This document shows positions 50,511-61,991 of a stretch of 64,000 bases of DNA, in pieces. Position 1 is the first letter of the stretch; each line of letters starts with the position of its first letter. The translations under genes and the position numbers were made by a program. The DNA is from Saccharopolyspora gloriosae (GTDB taxonomy: Bacteria; Actinomycetota; Actinomycetes; Mycobacteriales; Pseudonocardiaceae), in contig NZ_CP059557.1 in assembly GCF_022828475.1 (NCBI RefSeq), positions 1,922,001 to 1,986,000 of the forward strand. Reading direction: 5' to 3'. Under the pieces are notes generated by a model. The model was not told where the DNA came from, made no database searches, and saw nothing but the letters and a program-made list of their open reading frames with translations.

Positions 50511-51590
50511 ATGAAAGCACTTCTGCGGGCGGTACCGCGCGGCTGGGTGGCCGCACTGGTCGGGATCACCGCCATGTCCGGGCTGTCGGCGTCGACCGCG
50601 GTGGCCGCGGAACAGCCGCCGCACTTCGACGACGGCAACGGCATCACCGTGGTCGCTCAACCGCAATGGGTCGACGAGGAGCAGCGCACCTTCAAGCTCA
50701 CCGTCCGCTCCGACCAAGTGCCGGAGCATCCCGCGATGCAGGAGCAGGTCTCCGGTGAGCACGTCATCCTGGTCACCTTGCCCGCCGAGTACGACGGCAC
50801 CACTCGCTACCCGGTGAACTACTCGCTGCACGGCGCGCCCGACCGGCCGGACTCGCTGCTGAACAAGCTCATCAACGAGCGGGCGACCGAGGACGTCCCG
50901 CTGATCACCGTGACGCCCAACGGCGGCGGGCGCGGCTGGTACTCGAACTGGGTGAGTCCCGGTTCGTCCGGGGAGCAGAACTGGGAGACCTTCCACCTCG
51001 ACCAGGTGATCCCGCTGATCGACGCCAACTTGAAGACCATTCCCTCTCGCGCGGGCAGGGCGATCACCGGGCATTCCATGGGCGGCTTCGGCGCGTTCCA
51101 CTACGCCCAGCACCGGCCGGAGCTGTTCAGCTACGTCGGCAGCTTCTCCGGGGACCTGGACCTGCTGAACCCGGAGATGCGCGCGGCCATCACCGCATCC
51201 ACGAAGTGGCCTGCCGCGGGAACTCCGCTGGATCCGCCCGATGCCATCTTCGGCTCGCCGGTGTGGCCGCTCGACGGCATCTGGAACGCGCAAAGCCCCG
51301 CGCAGCACGTGGAATCGTTGCGCGGCATGGGAGTCGCCATCTACGCGGGCAACGGTGGCAACCTGCTGGACAACACGGTGCAAGCGGTCGCGGAGCACCG
51401 AGTCCGGGAGACGGCCGTGGTCGCCTCGGCGAACCTCAAGGCCGCGGGCATCCCGCACGAGTTCGTCGACTACGGCGACGGCACCGGCTGGGGCGAAGGC
51501 TGCAACGGCAAGCACGCGCAGTACCCGTGCCTCCAGGCCGACATGAACCACTACGTCGACCTGATCATGGAACGCCTCCAGCATCCTTGA
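50511..51590 (+). CDS. Secreted esterase of the Ag85/S-formylglutathione hydrolase type
   Basis: This 359-residue protein has a signal peptide (about residues 1-33, ending AVAAEQPP). The alpha/beta-hydrolase core shows the nucleophile motif AITGHSMGGFGAFHYA (GHSMGG), SFSGDLDLL, and a C-terminal region with a Cys pair (GEGCNGKHAQYPC) likely to form a disulfide outside the cell. It belongs to the esterase-D/antigen-85 superfamily; whether it cleaves or transfers acyl groups is not clear. GGGGAAC precedes the ATG weakly. The gap from 50213 to 50510 shows no other gene. Confidence 0.87.
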   Translation: MKALLRAVPRGWVAALVGITAMSGLSASTAVAAEQPPHFDDGNGITVVAQPQWVDEEQRTFKLTVRSDQVPEHPAMQEQVSGEHVILVTLPAEYDGTTRYPVNYSLHGAPDRPDSLLNKLINERATEDVPLITVTPNGGGRGWYSNWVSPGSSGEQNWETFHLDQVIPLIDANLKTIPSRAGRAITGHSMGGFGAFHYAQHRPELFSYVGSFSGDLDLLNPEMRAAITASTKWPAAGTPLDPPDAIFGSPVWPLDGIWNAQSPAQHVESLRGMGVAIYAGNGGNLLDNTVQAVAEHRVRETAVVASANLKAAGIPHEFVDYGDGTGWGEGCNGKHAQYPCLQADMNHYVDLIMERLQHP

Positions 51591-51639
51591 CCCGAGGTGA
51601 ATGTCCTTCGCTCGTGAGGACGGGCTGAGGAGTCATTGC

Positions 51640-51815
51640 GGAATGGTCTTGATCCGTGTCTTGTCAGCGGCGAAAGCCGCTGAGCAGTGACCAGCTTGAG
51701 CAGGTCGACCGCCGGCGGGTTCGCGACGGCTTCCTCGCGAGGACAGCGATTTCGCTGTGGGTGAGAATTCGATCCCGCAGCGAGGAAGCCGCTGAGGTTC
51801 CGCTGAGCGACCCGC
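51640..51815 (-). repeat. Dispersed palindromic repeat, copy at 51.7 kb
   Basis: This copy is inverted relative to that at 22 kb. GCGAGGAAGCCGCTGAG (51780-51796) pairs with CGGCTTCCTCGC (51727-51738) over 12 bp; the end of that arm is altered. An inner hairpin ACAGCGA-TT-TCGCTGT lies at 51743-51758. The short module TCAGCGG-CGAAAG-CCGCTGA is at 51664-51683. Confidence 0.88.
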
Positions 51816-51866
51816 CACGCAGCCCATCCTGCAAGGGAGCCCAAAGGGGAAATTCGCCTCGCGAAC

Positions 51867-53120
51867 TCACACCAGGAAGTGGAAGAGCGGGCTGTCCGGG
51901 GGGACGGGCTGGATGCGGTGCGGGATCGCGTCCATGCGCTTGAGCATCGGGTCGAGGTTGTCGGGGGCGCCGAGTTCGATGCCGACCAGTGCGGGGCCGG
52001 TCTCGCGGTTGTTGCGCTTGACGTACTCGAACAACGCGATGTCGTCGTCGGGGCCGAGCACGTCGTCCAGGAAACGCCGCAGCGCGCCCGGTTCCTGCGG
52101 GAACTCCACGAGGAAGTAGTGCTTGCGGCCCTCGAAGACCAGCGCCCGCTCCACGATCTCGGCGTAGCGGCTGACGTCGTTGTTGCCGCCGGAGAGCAGG
52201 CAGACCACCGTCGAGTCCGGCGCCAAGCCGAGCTCCTGGGCGAGCGCGGCGGGCGACAGCGCACCCGCGGGCTCGCTGATGATGCCGTCGTTCTGGTACA
52301 GGTCGAGGATCTCGACGCAGATCTGCCCTTCCGGCACGGAAACCAGGTCCGGTGGGTTCACCGCCGCGATCGCGTGCGGGTTCCGGCCGACGACGCGCAC
52401 CGCCGCCCCGTCCACGAACGGATCCAGATCGTCCACAGGGGACGGTTCGCCGCGGTCGAGTGCGAGCGCCATGCTCGCCGCGCCCTGCGGCTCCGCCCCG
52501 ATGACGCGGACCTCCGGGTGCGTCTCCCGCAGCCACGAGAGGGTGCCCGCGAGCAGGCCGCCACCGCCGACGGGCACGATCACCGCGTCGGGTGCCCCGC
52601 CGAGCTGCTCGACGACCTCCCGGATCACGGTGCCCTGCCCGGCGATGGTGCGCGGGTCGTCGAACGCCGGGATCAGCGTCATGCCGGTCTCCGCCGCGTG
52701 CGCGCGGGCCGTGGCGTCGGCGTCGTCGTAGGTGTCGCCGTGCACGATGACCTCGACGTGACGGCCGCCGAACCGGGCCACCCGCTGCCGCTTCTGCCGG
52801 GGCGTGGTGCGCGGCAGGTACACCCGCGCGGTCACGCCCAGCGCCTCGCAGGCGAACGCCACGCCTTGGGCGTGGTTGCCGGCGCTGGCGCACACGACGC
52901 CGCGTTCGCGCTGCTCAGGGGACAGCTGGGCGATGAAGTTGTACGCGCCGCGGACCTTGTAGGACCGAACCGGGGTGAGGTCCTCGCGCTTGATCCACAC
53001 GTCGAGCCCGTGGCGAGCGGACAGCCGCTCGTTGCGGTGCAGCGGGGTCGTGGGGATCGCTGCGGCGAAGCGCTCGGCTGCGGCGTCCACGTCGGCGGCG
53101 CCCACGGAGCTAGACGACAC
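51867..53120 (-). CDS. ilvA: Threonine ammonia-lyase (threonine dehydratase)
   Basis: This 417-residue PLP enzyme converts threonine to 2-oxobutanoate, the first step to isoleucine. The PLP lysine is in REDLTPVRSYKVRGAYN, the Asn/His loop is CASAGNHAQGVA, the phosphate loop is VPVGGGGLLAG, and LLSGGNND closes the core. A C-terminal ACT-like domain of about 80 residues (FLVEFPQEPGALRRFLDDVL) fits the short IlvA form with one regulatory domain, so feedback control is likely. Translation starts at GTG 53120, with AGGAGG seven bases upstream; longer frames upstream lack similarity. Confidence 0.94.
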   Translation of the reverse strand: MSSSSVGAADVDAAAERFAAAIPTTPLHRNERLSARHGLDVWIKREDLTPVRSYKVRGAYNFIAQLSPEQRERGVVCASAGNHAQGVAFACEALGVTARVYLPRTTPRQKRQRVARFGGRHVEVIVHGDTYDDADATARAHAAETGMTLIPAFDDPRTIAGQGTVIREVVEQLGGAPDAVIVPVGGGGLLAGTLSWLRETHPEVRVIGAEPQGAASMALALDRGEPSPVDDLDPFVDGAAVRVVGRNPHAIAAVNPPDLVSVPEGQICVEILDLYQNDGIISEPAGALSPAALAQELGLAPDSTVVCLLSGGNNDVSRYAEIVERALVFEGRKHYFLVEFPQEPGALRRFLDDVLGPDDDIALFEYVKRNNRETGPALVGIELGAPDNLDPMLKRMDAIPHRIQPVPPDSPLFHFLV

Positions 53121-53233
53121 GGCGTTGACCTCCTGGCATCTGGTTCTGGGAAATGGGAACGCAAGACGAGCATGCGCCACCGCCCACCCGGCCCATTTGG
53201 CGGGGTGGCCGGTAGCCACCCGACCCCGGCACG

Positions 53234-53269
53234 GAACGAGCCCCCACCCACCCGGGCAGGGGCTCGTTC
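53234..53269. terminator. Hairpin in the ilvA leader region
   Basis: GAACGAGCCCC (53234-53244) and GGGGCTCGTTC (53259-53269) form a perfect 11-bp stem with a 14-base loop, about 115 bases upstream of ilvA. It may be an attenuator for ilvA or a terminator of upstream transcription; no T-run follows it. Confidence 0.5.
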
Positions 53270-53289
53270 ACCACCGCGAACTCGGTCAG

Positions 53290-53565
53290 CCTGATCCTTC
53301 GATCGGTATCCCGTCAGCCACGAAGCCGTGCCTAGCCGCCGCAGGCCGAGCCTCGCGCGAAGCCGAGTCCTTACGGCCGAAGGCCGTGCTTTGCGGCGGA
53401 GCCGTGCCTGTATGTGCGAAGCACATAGCCCACGTCAAGAAGCCGACCACCGGCGGGTTCTCAGTGAGCCTCTCGCGAGGACGGCATTTTCCCTCGTGGC
53501 GGAGCCACTCGGGAAAAAGATCTTGCAGCGAGAGGCTCACTGAGGTTCCGCCACCCGACCACCTA
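53290..53565 (-). repeat. Dispersed palindromic repeat with TTCG tail, copy at 53.5 kb
   Basis: This copy is inverted relative to that at 22 kb. Arms CTCAGTGAGCCTCTCGC (53460-53476) and GCGAGAGGCTCACTGAG (53528-53544) pair perfectly. The inner stem holds TTTTCCC/GGGAAAA and GTGGC-GGA-GCCAC. The tail at 53330-53450 carries TGTGCGAAGCACA and GGCCGAAGGCC, the TTCG hairpins in reverse. It fills the ilvA-katG gap. Confidence 0.93.
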
Positions 53566-53586
53566 TTCAGGCCACCACGAAGAAAC

Positions 53587-56266
<2,680 letters not shown>

Positions 56267-56393
56267 TGTGATCAATGATCTGGAATGAATCAAGATTCCC
56301 GGCGAGCTTTCTCGTGTGGCACTCACGATGTGAGATCACGTCGCCGGTCGGGTGTTGAGCGAGCTCAGGCTCGTGGCCGGGGGTGCCGTCGTC

Positions 56394-56879
56394 TCACCGG
56401 TGCCCGCGCTGATCCCGTTCCTCGTGCAGGGCCTCGTCCAGCGCCCGGAGCGCGCCGGAGGCCGCCTCGATCGCGGCGACGTGCTCGTCGCTGAGCAGGT
56501 CCATCGCGTTCCGCACGGTGCCGGACCAGCGGGTGTCGATGGATTCCCGCGCGGACGTCGACTTCTCGGTCGGCGCCAGCTTGGTGACCCGCCGGTCGGA
56601 CGGGTCGCTCTCGCGGGCGACGAGGCCGCGCCCGATCAGGCCGCGCACGGCCGCGCTGACGTTGCTGTGCCGCATGCCCAGCCGCCCGGCCAGTTCCGAC
56701 ACCGTGATGCCCGGTGAGCCCAGGACCTGCTTGACCACGGCGAGTTCGGTGTTCGGCAACGGGTCGAGGCTCGCGACCTCGGGGACCAGCCGGTGGATGG
56801 TCCAGGCCAGGTCGCGCAGCGCGGTCGGCAGTTCGCTCGGGTCCGCCGATGCTTCGTCCTCGGTTCTGCGGGGCGCCAT
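56394..56879 (-). CDS. MarR family transcriptional regulator
   Basis: This 161-residue winged-helix repressor has the core LPNTELAVVKQVLGSPGITV, then SELAGRLGMRHSNVSAAVRG with the wing ARESDPSDRRVTKLAPTEKS. It is divergent from the drug-exporter gene at 56952, with an AT-rich palindromic patch in the 72-bp gap, so it very likely represses the exporter and releases on binding a phenolic or antibiotic ligand. Confidence 0.92.
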   Translation of the reverse strand: MAPRRTEDEASADPSELPTALRDLAWTIHRLVPEVASLDPLPNTELAVVKQVLGSPGITVSELAGRLGMRHSNVSAAVRGLIGRGLVARESDPSDRRVTKLAPTEKSTSARESIDTRWSGTVRNAMDLLSDEHVAAIEAASGALRALDEALHEERDQRGHR

Positions 56880-56916
56880 TTATATATTTTGACATACATA
56901 TGAAAACATAAATAAT
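56880..56916. promoter_or_regulatory. AT-rich operator/promoter between MarR and exporter
   Basis: The run TATATATTTTGACATACATA followed by TGAAAACATAAATAA stands out in this GC-rich window. TTTT (56887-56890) and AAAA (56903-56906) frame GACATACATATG, an imperfect palindrome of the size bound by MarR dimers; TTGACA could be a -35 box. Confidence 0.55.
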
Positions 56917-56951
56917 CTGCCGGAGACCCGCCTCCTCCTGGGAAGAACCCC

Positions 56952-58223
56952 ATGCCTGAATCGCCCGGCGCCGACGTGCGCGCCACCAGCCCTGTCAGCG
57001 GCATCCTGATCGCGGTGCTCGCGTTGCTCACCGCCGTCGCCCCGCTGGCCACCGACATGTACCTCCCGGCTTTCCCCGCGATGGCGGGCGACCTGGGCGC
57101 CGGCGCCGCCGAGATCCAGCTGACGCTGACCGCGTTCCTCGTCGGCCTCGGCCTCGGCCAGCTGCTCATCGGGCCGCTCTCCGACGCCACCGGACGGCGG
57201 CGGCCACTGCTCATCGGCTCGATCGTGTGCGTTCTCGCCGGTGTCGGGTGCGCGTTCGCCCCGAGCGTCGAGGTCCTCGGCCTCGCCCGGTTCGTGCAAG
57301 GCCTGAGCGGAGCGGCCGGAGTCGTGCTGGCCAGGGCCATCATCTCCGACACCGCCCGCGGCACCGCCGCCGCGAAGCTGCTGGGCGTCACGCTGATCAT
57401 CAGCATCGTCGCCCCCGTCGTAGCGCCCCTCGCGGGCGGCGGGATCATCGCGAGCTTCGGCTGGCGCGCGGTGTTCTCGGTCCTGGCGGTGCTGTCCCTG
57501 ATCATGTTCATCGGCGCGTTCGCGTTCGCCGCGGAATCGCTGCCGGAATCCGCGCGCACCCGGGGCGGCGTCAAAGCGACCCTCGACGGGGCTCGCGAGG
57601 CGCTGAGCAACCGCAACTACCTGGGCTACCTGCTCACCTTCTGCTTCGCGTTCGCGGCGCTGTTCGCCTACATCTCAGCCTCGCCGTTCGTCATGCAGGA
57701 GGTGCTGGGGCTCTCGGCAGGTACCTACGCGCTGCTGTTCGGGCTCAACGCGCTGCTCATCGTGATCACCAGCAGCATCGCCGCGGCGCTGGCCGGTCGA
57801 GTTCCCTACCGCCGCATGGTCGCCGCGGGCCTGGGGCTCGCGTCGGTGGCGACCGCGGTTCTGCTGGTGGCCGTTCTCGGCGGGGCGCCGACGGTGCCCG
57901 TGCTCGTGACGTTCGCGTTCTTCCAGGGATCGCTGGGATTCGTCTTCTCCAACGCGACCACGCTGGCGCTGGCGGAGACCGGGAAGAACGCCGGGACCGG
58001 TTCGGCGTTCCTGGGCTTCCTGCAGTTCACCCTCGCCGCGGTGATCTCGCCGCTGGTCGGGCTCGGCGGGGAGGGGACGGCACTGCCGATGGCAGTCGCC
58101 ATGCTCCTCTCGATGGTGCTCGCGGTGCTCACCTTCTGCTTCATCCCGCGGAGGACATCGCAACAAGCGGCGGGACCTCAACCGGCTTCCGCGCCACCCC
58201 GTGAGGCTCCGGCCGCGACCTGA
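56952..58223 (+). CDS. Bcr/CflA family multidrug efflux MFS transporter
   Basis: This 423-residue protein has twelve membrane helices and the Bcr/CflA signature ATDMYLPAFPAMAGDLGA in helix 1, then GQLLIGPLSDATGRRRPLLI (motif A) and RFVQGLSGAAGVVLARAIIS (motif C-like region in DHA1 exporters). It should expel drugs such as bicyclomycin- or chloramphenicol-like compounds with proton exchange. The divergent MarR gene is its likely repressor. No strong ribosome site is visible before the ATG. Confidence 0.93.
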   Translation: MPESPGADVRATSPVSGILIAVLALLTAVAPLATDMYLPAFPAMAGDLGAGAAEIQLTLTAFLVGLGLGQLLIGPLSDATGRRRPLLIGSIVCVLAGVGCAFAPSVEVLGLARFVQGLSGAAGVVLARAIISDTARGTAAAKLLGVTLIISIVAPVVAPLAGGGIIASFGWRAVFSVLAVLSLIMFIGAFAFAAESLPESARTRGGVKATLDGAREALSNRNYLGYLLTFCFAFAALFAYISASPFVMQEVLGLSAGTYALLFGLNALLIVITSSIAAALAGRVPYRRMVAAGLGLASVATAVLLVAVLGGAPTVPVLVTFAFFQGSLGFVFSNATTLALAETGKNAGTGSAFLGFLQFTLAAVISPLVGLGGEGTALPMAVAMLLSMVLAVLTFCFIPRRTSQQAAGPQPASAPPREAPAAT

Positions 58224-58250
58224 GGTTCCGCAGCCCGCCCCTCCCGCGAC

Positions 58251-59468
58251 TCATTCCGCGGACGCGGCTCCCGCGACGACGCCGCGGTCGTGCAGGGCGC
58301 CCAGCCGGGCCTGGCTCAGGCCGAGCACTTCGGTGAGCACCTCGTCGGTGTGCTCGCCCAAGCGAGGGGCGGGTGCCGCGCCGTCGTACTCGCCGTCCCA
58401 GCGCAGCGGGGAGCGGGCGGCGACCGCCGGGCCGATGTCCGGCTGGTCGACCGAGGCCAGCACGGAGTCCGCAGTGGACGAACGGTGTTCGGCGACCACG
58501 TCGGCCATGCCGCGGTAGTGGCTCCACAGCACTCGTCCCGCGTCGAACCGCTCTCGGACCTCGGCCAGGGTCCGCGCCGCGAACCAGGGCCGCAGGATCG
58601 CGGCGATCGTCTCCCGGAGCCGGTAGCGGTCGGCCTCCAGCTTGAGGTCCGCCCCCAAAGGTTCCTCCAGCGCCGCGAACACCTCCGTCGTGCCGGTGGC
58701 CTCCTGCAGCGCCGTCCACTGGCCTTCGGTCAGCGCGACGACCATGACGCGCTGGTGATCGCCGGTCTCGAAGTCCACCCCGAAGCTCCCGTAGAGGTGG
58801 TTGCCCTGGCGTGGCCGGTCGCCGCCCCGGAATTCGGCCTCGGCGAGCCAGCCGAGGTTGGCGACTCCGGCCGCGGCCACGTCCGCGAGCGCGAGCTCGA
58901 CGTAGGAGCCGCGGCCCGTCGCGGTCCGCTCGCGCAGCGCGGCCAGCACCCCGGTCGCCGCCGTCATGCCGGTGATCAGGTCCCACGCGGGAAGCACGTG
59001 GTTGACCGGTGCCGAACTCTCGTCGCCGCCGGTGATGCCGGGGATGCCCACCTCGGCGTTGACCGTGTAGTCCACGGCGGGCCTGCCGTCGGGGTGGCCC
59101 TGCACCCGCACGTGGATCAGGTCGTCCCGCCGGGCGGCCAACGTGTCGTGCGCGAGCCAGCGGCGCCCGACGCTGTTGTCCACGAACACCCCGGATTCCG
59201 GCCCTGGCGCGGTGATCAGCGCGGTCACGAGCTCCTTGCCCTCGTCCGAGCGCAGATCCACGGCGAGGGAACGTTTTCCCTTGTTCAGCGCCGTCCAGTA
59301 GAGGCTGTGGCCGCTCGGAGCCAGCGGCCAGCGCTGGTGGTCGGCGGCGCCGCCGATGGGATCGACCTTGATCACGTTCGCGCCGAGCTGGCCGAGCGTG
59401 AGGCACGCCGACGGCCCCGCGACGAAGCTCGCGCACTCGACGATCCGCACTCCGGACAGCGGGTTCAT
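58251..59468 (-). CDS. CaiB/BaiF CoA-transferase family protein
   Basis: This 405-residue family III CoA-transferase starts MNPLSGVRIVECASFVAGPS. Family signs are LTLGQLGANVIKVDPIGG, LNKGKRSLAVDL and LAALRERTATGRGSYVELAL, then the C-terminal WSHYRGMADVV and PRLGEHTDEVLTEVLGLS. The catalytic Asp usually sits in the segment corresponding to DLITGMTAATGVLAALRERT. It moves CoA between acids or works as an alpha-methylacyl-CoA racemase. Its start overlaps the thiolase stop by four bases. Confidence 0.92.
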   Translation of the reverse strand: MNPLSGVRIVECASFVAGPSACLTLGQLGANVIKVDPIGGAADHQRWPLAPSGHSLYWTALNKGKRSLAVDLRSDEGKELVTALITAPGPESGVFVDNSVGRRWLAHDTLAARRDDLIHVRVQGHPDGRPAVDYTVNAEVGIPGITGGDESSAPVNHVLPAWDLITGMTAATGVLAALRERTATGRGSYVELALADVAAAGVANLGWLAEAEFRGGDRPRQGNHLYGSFGVDFETGDHQRVMVVALTEGQWTALQEATGTTEVFAALEEPLGADLKLEADRYRLRETIAAILRPWFAARTLAEVRERFDAGRVLWSHYRGMADVVAEHRSSTADSVLASVDQPDIGPAVAARSPLRWDGEYDGAAPAPRLGEHTDEVLTEVLGLSQARLGALHDRGVVAGAASAE

Positions 59469-60685
59469 GAGATCCTCTCGAAGATCGCGGCCAGTCCCTG
59501 CCCGCCGCCGATGCACATGGTCTCCAGGCCGTAGCGGCTGTTGCGGCGCCGCATCTCGTGCAGCAGCGTCGTCAGGATCCGCACCCCGGTCGCGCCCACG
59601 GGATGACCGAGGGAGATGCCGGAGCCGTTGACGTTGAGCCGGTCGAAGTCGTCCTCGCCGAACCCCCATTCCCGGGTGCAGGCGAGCACCTGCGCCGCGA
59701 ACGCCTCGTTGAGCTCGATCAAGTCCAGCTCGGCGAGCGTCAGGCCCGCGCGGGCGAGCGCCTTGGCGGTGGCGGGCACCGGCCCGATGCCCATGGTGCG
59801 CGGCGGAACTCCGGCCACGCCCCACGACACGAGCCGGGCCATCGGGGTGAGCCCGAGCTGCTCGGCCTTCTCGCGGCTCATCACCAGGCATGCGGCGGCG
59901 CCGTCGTTCTGCCCGCTCGCGTTGCCCGCGGTGACGGTGGCCTCGGCGTCCTGCTCGCGCAGCACCGGACGCAGCGCGGCCAGGGATTCCTCCGACGCGT
60001 CGGCGCGGGGATGTTCGTCGCGGTCGACCGCATCGGCGGGCCGTCCGCGCTTGCCGGGGACGGTGACCGGCACGATCTCCTCGGCGAAGCGCCCGTCCTC
60101 GACGGCCGCTACGGCCCGCTGGTGCGAGCGCAGGGCGAGCCGGTCCTGCTCTTCGCGCGGAATCGTGTGCTCCCGGCGCAGGTTCTCGGCCGTTTCGAGC
60201 ATTCCGCCCGGCACCGGGTAGTGCTCGCCGCCCGCGGTCAGCCGGGCGCGGACGAGCCGGTCGTGCAGCTCGACCCCGCCGCCGCGCACGCCCCAGCGCA
60301 TCCGGTCGGAGTAGAACTCGACGAGGCTCATGCTCTCCGCGCCGCCCGCGAGCACGACGTCGGCGACACCGGTCTGCACCCGCATCGCCGCGTCCAGCAC
60401 CGCCTGCAGGCCGGAACCGCAGCGCCGGTCGACCTGCATGCCCGGCACCGCCACCGGAAGCCCGGCGTCGAGCGCGGCGACCCGGCCGATCGCGGGAGCC
60501 TCCCCGTTCGGATAGCACTGTCCGAACAGGACGTCGTCGACCAGCTCGGCGGGAACCCCGGTGCGGTCCAGCACGGCCCGGATCGCGGTCGAGGCGAGTT
60601 CGGCGGCCGGGATCCGGGAGAACACCCCGCCGTACCTGCCCACGGGCGTGCGGATCGGTTCGACGATCACCGCGTCGTTGGTCAT
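59465..60685 (-). CDS. Acetyl-CoA acetyltransferase (thiolase)
   Basis: This 406-residue thiolase starts MTNDAVIVEPIRTPVGRYGG. The acyl-accepting Cys89 is in VDRRCGSGLQAVLDA, the His motif is NGSGISLGHPVGATG, the second active Cys is in CIGGGQGLAA, and NEAF is present (IELNEAFAAQ). It splits 3-ketoacyl-CoA with CoA or condenses acetyl-CoA units. It is coupled to the CoA-transferase downstream and overlaps the end of a broken acyl-CoA synthetase upstream, a typical fatty-acid or side-chain degradation set. Confidence 0.94.
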   Translation of the reverse strand: MTNDAVIVEPIRTPVGRYGGVFSRIPAAELASTAIRAVLDRTGVPAELVDDVLFGQCYPNGEAPAIGRVAALDAGLPVAVPGMQVDRRCGSGLQAVLDAAMRVQTGVADVVLAGGAESMSLVEFYSDRMRWGVRGGGVELHDRLVRARLTAGGEHYPVPGGMLETAENLRREHTIPREEQDRLALRSHQRAVAAVEDGRFAEEIVPVTVPGKRGRPADAVDRDEHPRADASEESLAALRPVLREQDAEATVTAGNASGQNDGAAACLVMSREKAEQLGLTPMARLVSWGVAGVPPRTMGIGPVPATAKALARAGLTLAELDLIELNEAFAAQVLACTREWGFGEDDFDRLNVNGSGISLGHPVGATGVRILTTLLHEMRRRNSRYGLETMCIGGGQGLAAIFERIS

Positions 60686-60959
60686 CCTGCTGCCTCCGTG
60701 CGTCGTTGCCGAGCCCATTCCCGCAAGATCGCGGCGCGGAGCTTCGTGCCGTCGGTGCCCGGGGTCGTGGGCAGCTCACTGATGACGTGGATCGTGCCCG
60801 GAACCTCGAACCACGCCAACCCTTCCGCACCCACTCACGCGGTTCCCGGCCGGTCGCAGGACGTTCGGGTTCGAGCACGACGAAGCCGACCGCGCTCGTC
60901 GCGCCCTCCGCGTCGCGAACGCCCACCCGCACCTGAGCCGACTCCGGGATCGAATTCAT
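60682..60959 (-). pseudogene. C-terminal remnant of an acyl-CoA synthetase
   Basis: From 60959 the minus strand reads MNSIPESAQVRVGVRDAEGA and GFVVLEPERP, then after a one-base shift near 60822 reads LAWFEVPGTIHVISELPTTP and TDGTKLRAAILREW. This is the C-terminal AMP-binding domain end, including the region of the conserved lysine. Its TGA overlaps the thiolase ATG, as expected of a once-intact operon gene. The adenylation domain is missing. Confidence 0.75.
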
Positions 60960-61208
60960 GAGATCCCGTTCCGCGCGGAAGAACGATCAACGGAGATCGT
61001 GCAGGGTGCACCGCCGCGTGCGGCGAGGTCGGAATTCGCGCTCCACGACCTGTTCCCGATCGAGCTGACCATTCGGCGTCGCGAAACCGCCACCCGGATG
61101 AATCAGAGCGTTCGGGAGATGCGAAATTCGGGAAAATATTGGGCGAATCGTGGGGTTGATGGCGTTTTAGGATGGCATCGAAATTCCAGGACCACGTCGA
61201 GAGGGATC

Positions 61209-61991
61209 ATGCGCAGAACAGCTTCCTTGCTCGCGGCCGGACTTCTCTTGCTGCTCACCGGAGGTGCTCCGGTCGCGGCTCAGGAAACCTCGGCCGCTGA
61301 GAACCCGGCCGTGGAAACCATCGCCGCGGACCACACGATCACGTTCGTGAATCGCTCCGGCGAGACGGTGTGGCTCGGCAGCAGCGTGAACGCCGACGAG
61401 TCGCAGCAGCTCACCGGTCTGCCGGTGATCGAGGACGGTGCCTCCGCGACCATCACCATCCCGGAATCCGGTGACCCGGAGTATTGGCGCGGCAAGTTCT
61501 TCGCCCGCCAGGACTGCTCCGGCGAGCCGGGCGACACCTTCCACTGCGAAGTGGGCGACTGCGGCCCGGAAGCCGACACCTGCACCACCGGTGAGCAGCC
61601 GACCGGCCTCGCCGAGTTCAACTTCGACCCCAACGACGCCGGGGCCCCTTGGTACAACGTCAGCTACGTCAACGGGGTGGCGCTGCCGATCACGATCGAG
61701 GCGAACGGCGCGACACCGCCGCCGGATTCCGGCCAGTGCGAAGAGGTCGGCTGCTCCGAGAAGCTGCTGCAGCACTGCCCGCCGGAGAATCTGACCGACG
61801 GCTCGGACGGGCAGCCGCAGCTGTGCACCAATCCCAGCCGGGACGAGGAGACCCCGTACAGCGATGCGGTGAAGGAACATTGCCCGCGGGCGTACGCGTG
61901 GTCCAAGCACGACCAGGAACCCGGCAACAACGTCATGCGCAACTGCCCGTCGTGCGACGGGTTCACCGTGACCTTCCACGCGGGGATCTGA
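61209..61991 (+). CDS. Secreted thaumatin-like protein
   Basis: This 260-residue protein starts at ATG 61209 with a signal peptide (MRRTASLLAAGLLLLLTGG, cleaved near VAAQ). Thaumatin features are ITFVNRSGETVWLGSS near the start, KFFARQDCSG, the acidic Cys loop CEVGDCGPEADTC, and the C-terminal YSDAVKEHCPRAYAWSKHD, which matches the plant signature CP.AY.Y..DD. Eleven cysteines suggest several disulfides. Plant members bind or cleave beta-1,3-glucan and inhibit fungi. The next gene, a GH128-like glucanase, overlaps it by one base. Confidence 0.87.
   Translation: MRRTASLLAAGLLLLLTGGAPVAAQETSAAENPAVETIAADHTITFVNRSGETVWLGSSVNADESQQLTGLPVIEDGASATITIPESGDPEYWRGKFFARQDCSGEPGDTFHCEVGDCGPEADTCTTGEQPTGLAEFNFDPNDAGAPWYNVSYVNGVALPITIEANGATPPPDSGQCEEVGCSEKLLQHCPPENLTDGSDGQPQLCTNPSRDEETPYSDAVKEHCPRAYAWSKHDQEPGNNVMRNCPSCDGFTVTFHAGI

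Noticed and set aside
8286-53565. Dispersed palindromes as insertion sequence remnants
   Set aside because: No transposase fragment and no clear target-site duplications were seen at any copy. A non-autonomous element remains possible but is not shown.
59469-60959. Extension of the CoA-transferase frame to 902 codons
   Set aside because: The part upstream of 59468 runs out of phase through the thiolase gene. The CoA-transferase start at 59468 has a four-base overlap with the thiolase stop and a family-like N-terminus.
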